Position numbers and translations under genes: made by a program
Shown here: positions 11,016 to 22,260 of the stretch, in pieces
Layout of the letters: each line of letters starts with the position of its first letter
How positions within the stretch are numbered: the first letter of the stretch is position 1
The notes under the pieces: generated by a model
The model's database searches: none
What the model was told of the DNA's origin: nothing
Seen by the model: the letters and a program-made list of their open reading frames with translations, nothing else
From: Ctenosaura bakeri
Lineage: Eukaryota; Chordata; Lepidosauria; Squamata; Iguanidae
Assembly: GCA_948474755.1 (NCBI GenBank)
Contig: CAOLHI010000060.1
Location: 372,001-436,000 of the forward strand
Reading direction: 5' to 3'
DNA length: 64,000 nucleotides

Positions 11016-11700
11016 CTACTTTCGGAAGAAGACAGGACTCGCCGTGGGGGCTGTAGAGGGCTTGATAAAGCCGCGAGCCAAGTTTTTATTTAGGAACTTC
11101 TTGAGAGCAAGGAGTTCTTTTTGGCTCATGGGATAAATTTTCGGTTTAGGCAGGGTGGCCCCGTCAACTAATTCCAGTTTACAGTCAAAGTCCGTGTGGG
11201 GAGGCAATTTGTCAGCCTCCCTTTCGTGGAAAGCCTTTTGGAAGTCTCGGTAGTGTGAAGGAATTTGTTGCAATTCTTCATGGGGAATAGAAAAGTTTTC
11301 ATCTGAAGAGGACATAGTGCCAGCAGTCCAGTTTATCTGGGGGTTATATTCACGAAGCCAATCGATTCCCAAGACCAATTTGAACTGCATCGCCTTGGGA
11401 ACTAGAAATCGCATGCTGTAATTGTTTTTGTCCATTTGAAATGAGATGGGCTTAGTGATTTTACTAATTACTCCCCCAGTCATTGAGGTCCCATCCATTT
11501 GCGTTAATTTGATGGGGCATTCCAAGGGCTCATAAAGAGTTTTCAATTGTTTGGCCAATTTGGGGTGTAACAAACTTCTGGAGCAGCCAGAGTCAATTAA
11601 TGCCCTATGTACATGCAAAGTCCCATCGCTGCCACTAATCGCAACCGTGGCGTAGAAATGGGGAATTTTAGGAGTACTTACAGATGTTCCCGCCGCTTGC
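11016..11700 (-). pseudogene. Ty3-type aspartic protease and RT amino end
   Basis: In the same frame as the end of gag. The protease shows L-I-D-S-G-C-S-R-S (catalytic D-S-G at about 11594-11586) and, further on, L-V-L-G-I-D-W-L. After it come the H-T-D-F-D-C-x-L-E-L block and P-M-S-Q-K-E-L, which begin RT, and A-S-P-V-F-F, where the frame ends in a stop near 11035. The next RT segment continues in another frame. Confidence 0.85.
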
Positions 11701-11899
11701 CAGTCATCGCAGTCAGGTTTAGAATCTCCATCTATGTCAGATGAGGACGAAGAGGTGGTTTCATCATCGGGATCGGAGTCTCCTGTCGCCGCTGCAGGGT
11801 CCTTAGAAGTGCGTCTAAGTGGTTGTTTGGCGGCCGCTGTCTGATGTGTGAATTCTATATCCTTTGGGTCTGCTCGTGCTCCCTTAGTCCCAGTCGGAG

Positions 11900-12997
11900 C
11901 TTGGTTTCCGCGGCAGGTGTTGGCGAGGTGGCCCGGTTTTCCACAGTTAAAGCACATGCCCAAACGGAGACGTTTGTTCCGTTCCTCAGCATTGAGGACG
12001 GTGGGACCGCGAGGTTGTCGTTTTGGCACGTCTTGTCTTTGTCGGTTCAGCTGAACAGTCTGGGTTATGCCTTCCATTTCAGTAGCTAGTCTGACCCAAC
12101 CTAGCAGGGTCTGTGGATTGGCCTGCATTAAGCACCCGTGTAGAATATCAGGATTTAGTCCATCTTTGTATAACTCAATTAGAATTTCATCACTCCACGG
12201 GACTTTGGTGGCCAGGTTTCTAAATTCACGGGAATACGTCCCCACATCGTTCCTGCCTTGTTTCATTCGTTTCAGTTGATATTTGGTGTTTTCCAATAAA
12301 TGGGGGTCTTCAAAGCGTTCCGCAGATGGTTCATGAAGAGCTGCAGATTTTCAGTTTCGGGGGCGCGGGAGTCATATAGGTTCGCTACCCAGTCTGCTGC
12401 CAGTCCTTTCATCCTCTGGCTTAGGTATCGAATTCGGGCCGCATCATCCCGAAATAGATGGCCGTGATCAATCATGAAATTGTTTGCCATAGTCAAAAAA
12501 AAGGAGAGTTTCTCCCCCTTCCCGTTGAAGGTCGCTTTCAGGTCTCCCACATTTCTGAGTAACAGTGGCGCTGGCGTGTGCCCTGTTGGTTGCTGGGGCG
12601 GACCAGGGGTGCCTGCCGCCGAGACAGCCGCTCGTGGTTCTCCTCCTGGTGATCTCCCTGTCTGCGAGGGACGGATGCGCATCTCGCGTAGCATGGTCTT
12701 GAGTTCGAGTATCTCCTCATCTTTTCTTTCCAGTTCGGTTTCCATTTGCTTTATCTCCTCCAAAAGGGATAGGTCTTTTGCTGATGTATCCCATCTAGCA
12801 GCCCTTCTGCGTTGTCTCAACGACGTATGTGGCTTTTCTCCCCAGACCCAGGTTTGGCCGCTTGTGGGGGTTTCCATAGCCTCGGTCAGGCGCAATTTTG
12901 TCTTGGTATCCAGGGGCACTTCAGTTTCTGTAGCTCCATCAGATTCTGCAGATCCTTGCTCTTCTTCAGTAATCGACTGGTCCATCAATTGGTGCAT
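11900..12997 (-). pseudogene. Ty3-type gag remnant
   Basis: Starts at the ATG at 12997, only 12 bases after the primer-binding site. About residues 70-110 form a predicted coiled coil rich in Glu, Leu and Lys; a Pro/Gly-rich linker follows, then the capsid-like part (A-D-W-V-A-N-L-Y). The frame shifts at about 12.32 kb. The second frame holds the M-K-Q-G-x-x-D-V-G-T-Y-x-x-E-F-R pattern typical of this gag family and a nucleocapsid zinc knuckle C-F-N-C-G-K-P-G-H-L-A-N-T-C at about 11954-11913. gag and protease share one frame, so no gag-pro shift is needed at that point. Confidence 0.88.
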
Positions 12998-13008
12998 TTT
13001 TTGAAAGG

Positions 13009-13021
13009 ATTCTCGAGCTTT
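13009..13021 (-). promoter_or_regulatory. Self-priming primer-binding site
   Basis: On the minus strand it reads AAAGCTCGAGAAT, the perfect reverse complement of ATTCTCGAGCTTT inside the LTR (8202-8190 on the minus strand). This matches Tf1/sushi logic, where the 5' end of the transcript folds back to prime cDNA. No TGG start, as for a tRNA primer, is seen at this position. Confidence 0.8.
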
Positions 13022-13331
13022 CTTTAACGTCTGAAGACAGCATCCCTTACTATGTTACAATAAATCTTCTATTAAGTTTGTTGATCCGTGTAAGAGTGAA
13101 TCTGTTCCTGACAGAAAGCTCGAGAATGGAACGTTTTCCCCCACCTTACACTTTAACAGACAGTTTCTCCTAAGATAGTTGTAAAAGAACGAACGTCATC
13201 ATGCCAAATGGTTCCTTTGAAATTCCAGCCAGAAGGAATGGTTGGCGCCTGGGAATAGCTAACAGCCTACTATCACTATTTCCTCAGTCTACTGCTATCC
13301 TAAAACAATAAAACATGGAGGACTCCCGACA
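13022..13331 (-). repeat. 5' LTR, with R-U5 inverted
   Basis: 13115-13331 equals 8190-8406 of the other LTR in the same orientation. 13026-13113 equals the reverse complement of 8102-8189. The inverted block is bounded by the two 13-bp complementary sites 13009-13021 and 13115-13127. Four extra bases, CTTT at 13022-13025, repeat the end of the adjoining site; the G at 13114 is the spacer base that lay between LTR and primer-binding site. The polyadenylation signal of this LTR therefore faces the wrong way. Confidence 0.93.
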
Positions 13332-13336
13332 GTAAG
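13332..13336. repeat. Target site duplication GTAAG (right)
   Basis: Perfect copy of 8097-8101, directly after the terminal CGACA of the LTR element. Confidence 0.93.
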
Positions 13337-13372
13337 TCAGCACTGATTTGAAGGCACATGGCATACACACAA
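13337..13372 (+). mobile_element. Sauria-type SINE, 3' tail (continuation)
   Basis: Reads 'tcagcactgatttgaaggca' followed by a short terminal stretch. Joined to 8101 it restores the expected Bov-B-like tail (gggtc-N-taagtc-N-gacttgaaggca pattern), which shows that one SINE was split by the Ty3-type element. Confidence 0.85.
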
Positions 13373-13547
13373 ACTATCAGTTATAACATGTTTCAAATGA
13401 AGGAATTCCTTTTCCCAAGTAACAAATGTTGACATTATTTTGTCACAGTATTGATCATCATTTTTTCTCATTAAACCCTGTTTACAGTACTTAGCAGAAC
13501 AAAACAGGCTCCAAGACTCTCCTTTGTCCCTTATTCCCTTGGAGGAT

Positions 13548-13600
13548 TTCACCAAGGCATGCCTCAGAGCTTGTAGGAGTTCACCAAGGCATGCCTCAGA
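13548..13600. repeat. Two-copy tandem duplication, period 32
   Basis: 'tcaccaaggcatgcctcaga' occurs at 13549-13568 and 13581-13600. Seen directly; no function inferred. Confidence 0.9.
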
Positions 13601-14450
13601 AGTAGTGCTGAGAGCCAAGAACCAAGTATAGTTTAAAACCCATATAAATGGAAGAAGAAATTGAAGTTGAGGGTCATGCCTGTGTGTTGAAATTCATAAG
13701 TTCACTAGGGCAGCGAAAGACCCCTGACAGAAACTGAGGAGCTACTGCCAAGCAGTCATGGGTGAGCCAAGAACTTTGTCAAACATTTTGAACATTATGC
13801 TGCTTCTCATTTAGAAACAACATAGACGTGATCATTCTGTTTGAAGGAGGAAGAAGATTAGTTTTTGAAGGAAATGAACAGCCCAGTTTGCAATGCATAT
13901 GCTAGGGATACAGTGCCTCACATTTCATATAATTCTACACAAGAAGAAAATTTCATTTTGTGTTTTTCTCATTTGTGAGATGGCTTCATATTTTCTGTCA
14001 ATCTCAAGAGTATTTTTAATTTGCTAAAACAATTCTTGAACAAATCGCACAAACTGTGCAAACTGGAAAATTAAGCTAAGCTAGCTGCAGTCTTGGGAGC
14101 TTGGCCTTTATAAAACTAGAAACAGAAAATGGGCTGTTTGTGATGAATCATCCAGTCTTTTGGCACTTGCTGCGTTTGTGTGCTTTGCTAAACAAAACAA
14201 ACTCATTGATTTTGAGCAAAGTTCCCTTGCACAAATTGCAGAATCCTCAACAAAAAATCCTGTTCATTGTCTCATTCTCACGGTGGAAGGAGGAAATTTA
14301 TGTGGGTTAACAAATCATCAGTAGTCTGCTTTGACATTTTGATAGAGTTCCTTTCAAAAGAAAAGAAAATTTACCAAGAATCGGCAAGCAATTTGGAAAA
14401 TTTAGTTAATTTTCATAAAAATTGAAACAATTATTTTTCCCCCAAGATAG
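13601..14450. other. AT-rich non-genic DNA
   Basis: Nothing recognised between the SINE tail at 13372 and the SINE fragment at 14451, apart from the small duplication noted at 13548. Confidence 0.4.
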
Positions 14451-14495
14451 GGTCACCATAAATTGGAAGTGACTTGAAGGCACATAACAGCAGAG
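14451..14495 (+). mobile_element. Sauria-type SINE tail fragment
   Basis: 'gatagggtcaccataaattg' followed by 'gaagtgacttgaaggcaca': only the Bov-B-like 3' tail is recognisable. Confidence 0.7.
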
Positions 14496-15855
14496 AATTC
14501 AAAGCATTAGAGCATTAGAAAGACAATAGAACACTGTTTTGTTTGATTTTATTTTTTTCCTGTGAGAGTAGGAAGCCAACACTTGGCTATAACCAGTTAA
14601 TTTGTCCAATAGTCATTAATTCAGCTTGTCTTCTGCCAATGAGAATTTTGTTTTCTTTACAACAGTAACATATAACATTCTCATTCAAATCAAATTAAAT
14701 TGGTGTTCATAAAACCAAAAGATATTGAGAGGAAGAGACTGACACACTTTTTCTATGTGCTCAGAAATAATCACAATAGATTTGAGTTGTCTGTCTGTCT
14801 GTCTGTCTGTCAGTCAGTCATGGGGAAAAGCCTAAATCTCTTAGATGATCTAGCTATATTTCAAATTTCATTTTCATGTCAAATATTGAGTTCAGGGCAT
14901 TTTACCTACATTCCTACAGTACAAAGCAGAACTGTCCCCAGGCTGACACTGCTAAAACAGACCTAGATTTTGTTATTTTTTTGGGTCCTTTTCAATTTTG
15001 AAAACATTTGACAATGCTAAAACATGTTGAATATTTGATGATGTTGAAATTGGCAAAATGCTTATTGATTGTATCAGAGGGTTTTATTATGAATCAAAAC
15101 CAAACATATGGACACTTTTGCCGGTCTTTTTGTTTGTTTGTTTTTTAGAATTTGCCTTAATTATAGAAGAAACATTTATTACCACCCCCTTAGGCAGTAA
15201 CCTTATTTTTATGCCATCCATTATTTTATGAAGGTTGGGAAAAGGAAAAAAAATTGTGCAGATTGAGAGGTCTATGTGATGATATTCCAATGCATTTGGA
15301 AGTTTCATAGGTGTTAAACAAGCTTATGGAAAAGATTTAAAAATAAGTATAGAAAACGTTTGGGCCTTCATGTGGACTAAAGCTCCATTTACATCTATAA
15401 CTTTTGTTCATCGTGAACAAAGTTTTTTTTTTTAAGAAAAAATACCTCTATTATCCTAATCCTAATTTGAAGAGCACCTGTTGCAGAGGGTGTAGGGGAT
15501 CGGTACTTATATTGATCTTTGGTTGAAATGTTCAGATATAGTGAAATTTTAGCCAAATGTAGTCTCTGAAATAAATAGGATCATGAACCATACAGTTCCT
15601 GTATTACTACAAATTACTGTTTTGTCTTTCCTCAATAAAAATCATAAACATTTGTTATATAAAGGTCTTGTTATATTTCTGAGTCTGGCAGAAAGATTAG
15701 ACATTGTCTCAGAATATAAGTATCTTAAAGAATTGTCAGATCAGTGACATACATGTATCTTGAATATTGCACTTATGGAAAAACTAATACAAGTAAAGGT
15801 TCTTTAAAATGTATATTTGTTAGATAATTTATATAGTACTTGGTTTCCATTCCTT
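14496..15855. other. AT-rich non-genic DNA with (GTCT)n
   Basis: Contains a short (GTCT)n-GTCA run at about 14788-14820. No gene or other element recognised. Confidence 0.45.
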
Positions 15856-15860
15856 AACTT

Positions 15861-16089
15861 GGAGCCCTGGTGGTGCAATGGTTAAATGCCAGTACTGCAA
15901 GCCACAAGGTTGTGAGTTCAATCCTGCCGGGCTCCAAGGTTGACTCAGCCTTCCATCCTTCCGCAGTTCGGTAAAATGAGTACCCAGCTTGTTGGGGGCA
16001 TGTATAGAAAATGTATCGAAATACATGCTATTTGTAAGTTGTTCGCCGCCTCGATCCATATGGAGAGGCGGGATACAAATAAATAAATA

Positions 16090-16140
<51 letters not shown>
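15861..16140 (+). mobile_element. SINE, GGAGCCCTGG head with L2-type tail
   Basis: tRNA-like head with 'ggagccctggtggtgcaatg', 'ggttgtgagttcaatcc' (B-box style) and the 'taccc-agcttgttgg' core. The 3' end holds the hairpin CCGCCTC (16046-16052) / GAGGCGG (16065-16071), then (AAAT)n and (AAT)n. The same hairpin ends the L2-like LINE at 61225-61865. AACTT flanks both sides (15856-15860 and 16147-16151), a likely target duplication. Confidence 0.85.
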
Positions 16141-16145
<5 letters not shown>

Positions 16146-16151
16146 CAACTT

Positions 16152-18439
16152 CGGCAACAATAATTCTGATGTTGTTTAACCTCTGAGCTCCCACACCGAT
16201 CTATAAGGTGGTGTACTCTCTGTTGCCATCTGAATAAAGCAGACCATATTGTGGCTTATACATTTGTTACAGTCAGTTTTAAGAGGACTATTAATTTTAA
16301 GATGTTATGTGATTTACTTTTTCTTTTATTTAAGGTTATAATTGCTTTCATATGATCTCTTTTAAACAAAATAAATAAAAGTCCAGTTGGAAGTGTCAAA
16401 ACACTAATTCACCCTGTTTAATGGGCTCAGTTATGGAATTTTGTACTCACTCAGAATAAAGAGGCAAGATACATATGATGGAACTTGGTCATATTTTATT
16501 AACTATTTACAACCCCCCCACACACACATACATCTGCAGTAGGACCTTCCTAAGTGTGACTTTCCCCAGTTTTCTGCACTACCCACCAGTGTGAACTAAT
16601 TGACTATACCCAACCAATATTTCCCATCAGCCCTGTGGGCAACCAGTGCAGGGTATGCAAATATTTCTTTGCTCCCTTTTCCAAAAATTCCAACCCAACC
16701 TCCATAGTTGACCAGCTACAGCCTGCACTGACCCTCAGGGTAGGAAGGTGGGGCTGACAGTCGACAAAAGGGGCTGAAGACTGGGCAAACTGGAGTGATA
16801 TATACTTGCATTGATCCTCCCCATCACCATGGTGTTTCCATGTCTTGCCTCTTCCTCTGGGTTCCACAGAGCTAGCCCAGCCTTCTCCACAGAATTATGG
16901 AGAGTAAAAGACCTGAAACATTGGAAGAATCTTGCTAGATCTGACAAGTCAAATGTAAGAAAATCCTTCAACTCTAGTATCCTATTTCTGGCAATGGTAC
17001 TGGCTGCCTCCTTTTCCAAGCCGTACAGTAACCTTTCTAAGATGAAGCATTCAGAGCTGTGCATAGTTTTTCAAGTACAGCTCCACTATAGATTTTGATA
17101 AGGATATTACGTTATTGGCAGGCTTATTTCAACCCCTTTTCTAATAATGCTTAATATTTCATAGCATTTTGTAGAGTCCTTTTTCACAGCTGTCATATGG
17201 TCGGTCAAAGTTTCAACATTGTTTTCCTTGTTAGTCACTGCCAAAGCTCCATCTTGGCTTGTCTTACTGTCAACTTACATTTGTGTCTCCAGAATTTTCA
17301 CTGCTTTTTTATTCTACTTTTGCAAGGAGGTTATTTTGCTTTTTAGGCTTTAAGTATTTTTTTATACAAAAAACATACTGTCCAAATTCAGATAATATTA
17401 CATTGGAAAAAAGGTCACATACAGATGTATCTCTACAAGCAGTGAGTACATTCTTAAATGAAATGGGGATAGTAATGCTTTTTAAGATGTCATATAGAGT
17501 ACAGTTTGTATGCATGGCACATCAACCTGTAAAAATTCTACTGAAAACATTCTGACAGATGGAAAAGACAAGAATTTTCATGCCCAATCTTCTCTGTGGT
17601 CTGGGCTACATTACAACTAATTTTAAAATCAGAATATTCTAGTTAAACAAGTGGTTCTCTTTTATATAAAAGTAAGGGATTAATGTGAGACCAGTTTTTT
17701 CCCCCAGAAAGCACTGGGAAAATAGTAGGTTTGTGAGAAGAACAAATAAATAAATAAAATAGAATGTCTCATTGCCCTTAATTTGCTTCCTGCTAGAATA
17801 AAAGCATCAACAATAATATTAATCATCATTATGATAACATCAAATGGGATTATAGTCATAAAAAATAAATGCATGCTAACAGTGTAAAATGAAAATATAA
17901 GAAGGAAAAAATGGGGAAAATACAGATAAATGTGGTTTATTTTGCAGCACTATTATTTCTGTTGCTGTTCAGATTTTATTAATAAAACATCCAGAATATT
18001 TCATCATCAACATCTCAGATGCTATTCACAGTTTGTGTATGTGCTCACAATGTCAATTTTAAGGGTACTCAGGCTTTTTTCCCTCTCTCTCTCTTTTTCT
18101 TTAATTAAAAAAATCAAGTTATTTCTGGAATATTGAGTATACCATCAGAAATGATTCTGATTCTTTGCAAATACTGTATAAAACAATTCAGAACCTGCAG
18201 CCTTCTGGAGGTCTTGAATTAAGGCAAAAGTGTTACCTAAAAAGAGATTATGTGAGTAAAAATAAGCTTAAGCAGGAAAGGTTAATGTGTGTCTTCAGTG
18301 AAAGACAGAGGCTGAGATGTTGCCTGGAGGAGGTATAGTGTAAATTACTACCAGGTGGAACTACTCTGTATTTCCCTTCTCTTACCCACCAGAGGGTCTC
18401 GATTTCCAGAAACTCATTCCATAGCCATTGTATATGCTG
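16152..18439. other. Non-genic DNA, no assigned element
   Basis: 16604-17098 has overlapping open frames of up to 109 codons on both strands, but no motif that I recognise and no splice logic. A (CA)n-like run lies near 16510-16530. Confidence 0.35.
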
Positions 18440-18603
18440 CCTGGAATATGCTGCCTCGGAGTGTGGTGGCGTCTCCCTCTTTGGAAGTTTATAAGCAGAG
18501 GCTGGATGGCCATGTGTTGGGAATGCTTTGATGGGTATTCCTGTACAGCAGGGGGTTGGACTCGATGGCCCCTGGGGTCTCTTCCAACTCTATGATTCTA
18601 TGT
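18440..18603 (+). mobile_element. CR1-type LINE, 3' end
   Basis: Matches the other CR1 ends here: 'cctcggagtgtggtgg', 'gaggctggatggcca', 'gggttggactcgatggcccc' and the 'ctctatgattctatg' terminus. Heavily 5'-truncated. Confidence 0.85.
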
Positions 18604-21600
18604 TCTGTTACGTGTCTGACACGGAGTGGAGGCAACTGATGATTGTCCAGGTATGTTTTGATAGCTGCCACAAATGATATTGTTGTACTCTGGGACCTTC
18701 AGAGAACACCCCAGAAGATCCGAGAAAATGTTTCCAGCTATCAGAAGATAGCTCGATGATCTTTGGCTGCAGTCTTATCCCTGTTTATATCACTAACAAG
18801 ATGGAAGCCAGGTAGTATTAGGGTACACCCAGAGAGATATCTCTTAAAACTATCAGTCAAAAGTCATTGTTCAGATATTTTATCTTTTTCTTCTTAACTT
18901 GGTTTTTTAAAAAAATTATAAGGAAAAAAGAGCAGCTTGTGAGCAAACAAGAGAGGGTTGAAATAGAAGGCAACATCCACATTCTTTGTAAAACTCCGTC
19001 CCTGTAAAATAAAATCTTAATCTGCTAACACCCTTGGTGGGAGCACAAAGCAACCATTGTGAATAGACAGAAGTAGTCAGAGGCAGTACCCTCAGAAGGG
19101 AGTTAAGGGAAAATAGCTTGGGCACACCCTAACCATTTGTCAACACAAATCATCTGTAGAGATGTCAGGAGTGGCTTTTTGTGCTTCTGGCTGTTCAAAC
19201 CCGTGGGTGCCTTTTGTTCTTTCTATATACTTTAGCCCTAAGGTATAATTGTTGGATGCCAAAGAGAAGTAATGATGATGGGTGGCAGTAGACTCATTCC
19301 TGCTACAGAGCTGAGTGTGTTAGTGGCTGAGAAACTTCTCACTCTCTCTCTCTCTCCCCCTCCTCCCTGTGTGTGTGCATGCACATGCGTCTTTCTCTCT
19401 GTCTCTCTCTGTGTTCTTCATCTACCTTTCTAGCTATCATCTAGCTCTTCTATTCCCTTTCTCTCTTTCATCTATCATACTTACCAAATTGGAATATTGT
19501 ACTCAACAATTAATATAAAAACTTCAAGTGGTTTACATAAAAATACATACAGTGTAATATCAAAAGATGAGAAAAACAATAGCTGTGTGATATGAATGTT
19601 CATTTTCCACATGAAGACCAAACTCTCTAGTTAGAACAGAATACAACATTAGCCATTTCAATTTGCCCTTTGTAATCAGAGCCAAAATGCAGAAGGAATA
19701 AACATGGAAAGAGCATGAAATCCCCAGAGTGTACCCTTTCTCTCTCTTTCTCTGAGAAATATATATCATGTAGTTTGGCCTTCTTCTCCCGTGACAGCAC
19801 AGGGAACAACACACTAGCTCCCTCAATAAGTGTGCACAGAGTTGTAGGCTTTTGTGTCTCTGCAGCAGCTTAAAGCAAGGGATTTTACTGCAGATTGTGG
19901 TAAGTTTACTTTTTCTCCTCTAACATGTCCACTCGGAAGTATGCCTCTGCAAGTTTAGTGGAACTTACTCAGAAATAAGTATAGATAGGAATGCAGCCTT
20001 CATCTCCATATGAGATTCTGATGTGCTCTCTCACTCTGCATCAGTGTTGACCATCGTGCAATATGACATGCTGTCCTCTATGCAAAAAAATAAACATGTG
20101 GAGAGAAAAGAAGACTATTTCTGCTGAGTCTGTCTATGATGGCATGCTGTATACATGTAGGACCTGCTTTTTGGACACTATAGAAATGTTAGGTGTGGAG
20201 CAGTGAGACCTGTGATGTCAGGGGCAGGAACTGTCAAATCCCAACCTTGCATTTCTTGTGTTATGTAGAAGAACTATGTGTAAACGTGTTTTGTTTTAAA
20301 ATGAAGCCACCCGTCTTAATAGGAAAGATGGAGAGAAATAAGAAATCCAGTCTGCTTCTCTTGTGTTCCACCGAGGATTGCATCACATCCTTCTCGAGTC
20401 CATTGAAATGAATGGAAGCTGCATGAGAGCAGTACGGTTCAAGGTTGTCATGGTTACTTGACAAGACAGTTAATTCCTGTGTTATGCTGCTGGCCAACTC
20501 AGAATGCTTGGCCACTCTTTCACTTATTCCCCTGTAGAAGCTCTGGCTTTAAAAACCTGTGTTACCATTTCATTTTGGAACCGGTATGAGGTAGTTAATT
20601 TTCACATACATGAAACTTCGGTTCATTTGTGAAGCAAATGGTCAAATTCACATGAGCTTGAATGCTCATATGGAATTCAGAGTTTCTCTTCTGCTTTTCT
20701 CTTCTGCACTAAGAATAATCAGAGACATCCACGTGAAAACTGCAGTTAAAGGGGTTTCTTTGCACATTATATAGGTTTAAACCTCATTGTTACAGACAGT
20801 AATTCAGAAAGTAATTGATTACATTTACAGTGACAATTTCGAAAGCAATCTCTTAAATTGCTTATTTATTTCAATGAACAAATGAAGAAATGGCTAAAAG
20901 TAACTAAAAGTTTTAGTTAACTCTTTTAAAAAATCATCTGAATGCACATAATAAAAAAAGCATCACTCCTCATCTACTTTTTATTTCCTCACCTCCTAAG
21001 GAATAGCAGAAGATGGCAGCATAAGGCATACCACACAAAGGACTTAAACTATGTCATATTTTTTGTTTCATGAGGCCTCACTCCCAGACTTATAAAACTA
21101 ACAATAGAAGTCATTTTTAGACCACAAAAAGAGTGACATTATCCCTCATTGCATTATTCCTCTGTTATCAGGAAAAAATAATTACAAATAATGGATTATT
21201 TGTAGAAGTAGTTTGCTTTCAAGCTCTGATTAACAACTTTAGGAAAATGTGTGCATCGTGTAGTGAATAGGTACCATTCTTTATTGAATATGTGTGTTAA
21301 GTTCTACCTGCTCCTTTTGGAAGTGTATTTTTTAAAGGATTTTTAGAAATTGTGTGGAGAGCAACCATATATAGTAGAAGCTTCTCCTGTTCAGATTCAT
21401 CACTGTCTGAAGGCAAGAGAGCTAGAACAGGATGTGGAACAGGAAGGACTAGCACACTCCTATTTTCACAGGTTGGTTCAATACACTTTCAAGGCAATTG
21501 GATAGAACTTCAGAAGCAAGCTCAGGTTTGAGTGTGTGAAGGTGTTGATAAGTCTTGTATGAAAATGCAACTAAATCCTGAGGTTGGGAGTGGTAATGAC

Positions 21601-22035
21601 ATGGGGATATAGGACCATATGGGGATACAGATCCATCTGTCTTGGTAGCTGTTTTATTCATTTACAGTACTGAAATAAGGGGAAAAAATGAAAGCAACAT
21701 TGAGATATATCATTGACTATTTTATTTTTGGAAAGGATAATTAACAGCAATATTTGCAAACCCTGTTGAATAACCATCACATTTTATTGATGTTGCTTAA
21801 GCAAATAGCCAAGCTGTATGATTTTTGCATTAGAGATACAGTCAAAGGAGAATTAATAGATCCTGTTCTCTTTCATCTGACCTTTCAAAGTTTCTTGGGA
21901 AATCAAAGGAGCATCAATTCTGACTCTTTCTAAAAATGTGCCCTTTCTACATAAACAGGGTAATTTTCCAGCTAAAATTCAGAGACCATAAAAGTTCTCG
22001 TTTATTTATTTTTATTCCCTTAAGGGTTTCTTAAG
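18604..22035. other. Non-genic DNA with a small dispersed repeat
   Basis: 19925-20004 resembles the 'acttactc-gagtaag...ataggattgcagc' dispersed repeat of sauropsid genomes, here degenerate; a similar piece lies at about 43866-43925. A CT-rich tract lies at about 19335-19430. No gene recognised. Confidence 0.35.
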
Positions 22036-22037
22036 GA

Positions 22038-22260
22038 AGCCAGCACAGTGAAGTGATTTGAGTGTTGGACCAGGATGCTAGGAGATCAGGGCTTGAATCC
22101 CTGGTCAGCCATCGAAATTCACTGGCTGACCTTGGGAAAGGCACATTCTTTCATGCTAAGAGGAAGGCTGTGCCAAACATCCTCTGAATAAATGTTGCCA
22201 AGAAAACTCTATGATAGAGCCACCACAACTTGAAAGTGCATAACAACAAAAACAAAAAGT
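22038..22260 (+). mobile_element. Sauria-type SINE, near full length
   Basis: Head 'gccagcacagtgaagtgatt' with 'gagtgttggaccagga', B-box-like 'gggcttgaatccctgg', core 'gctgaccttgggaaaggcac', tail 'agagccaccacaacttgaaa' and a short (AAC)-rich end. The best-preserved copy in the window. Confidence 0.85.

Larger units (their letters stand above)
8102..13331 (-). mobile_element. Ty3-type LTR retrotransposon, self-priming (sushi/Tf1-like)
   Basis: A 5,230-bp element read on the minus strand. Ends are TG...CA, LTRs about 305 bp, with a perfect 5-bp target duplication. The order is rearranged 5' LTR, primer-binding site, gag (coiled coil, CCHC knuckle), aspartic protease, RT with YLDD, RNase H, integrase (HHCC, DDE, GPF module), polypurine tract, 3' LTR. 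No env. Coding frames are broken at about 12.32, 11.04, 10.25, 9.43 and 8.92 kb. Domain order (RNase H before integrase) places it in Ty3/gypsy (Metaviridae); the gag style, GPF module and self-priming arrangement point to the sushi/Tf1-like (chromovirus) branch, but no chromodomain is seen. It is inserted in the tail of a Sauria SINE. Confidence 0.95.

Noticed and set aside
8102..13331. Endogenous retrovirus
   Set aside because: No env-like frame, and the integrase, gag and self-priming features are those of Ty3-type retrotransposons.
16604..17098. Overlapping frames up to 109 codons, possible processed pseudogene
   Set aside because: No recognised domain, poly-A end or flanking duplication; left as unassigned DNA.
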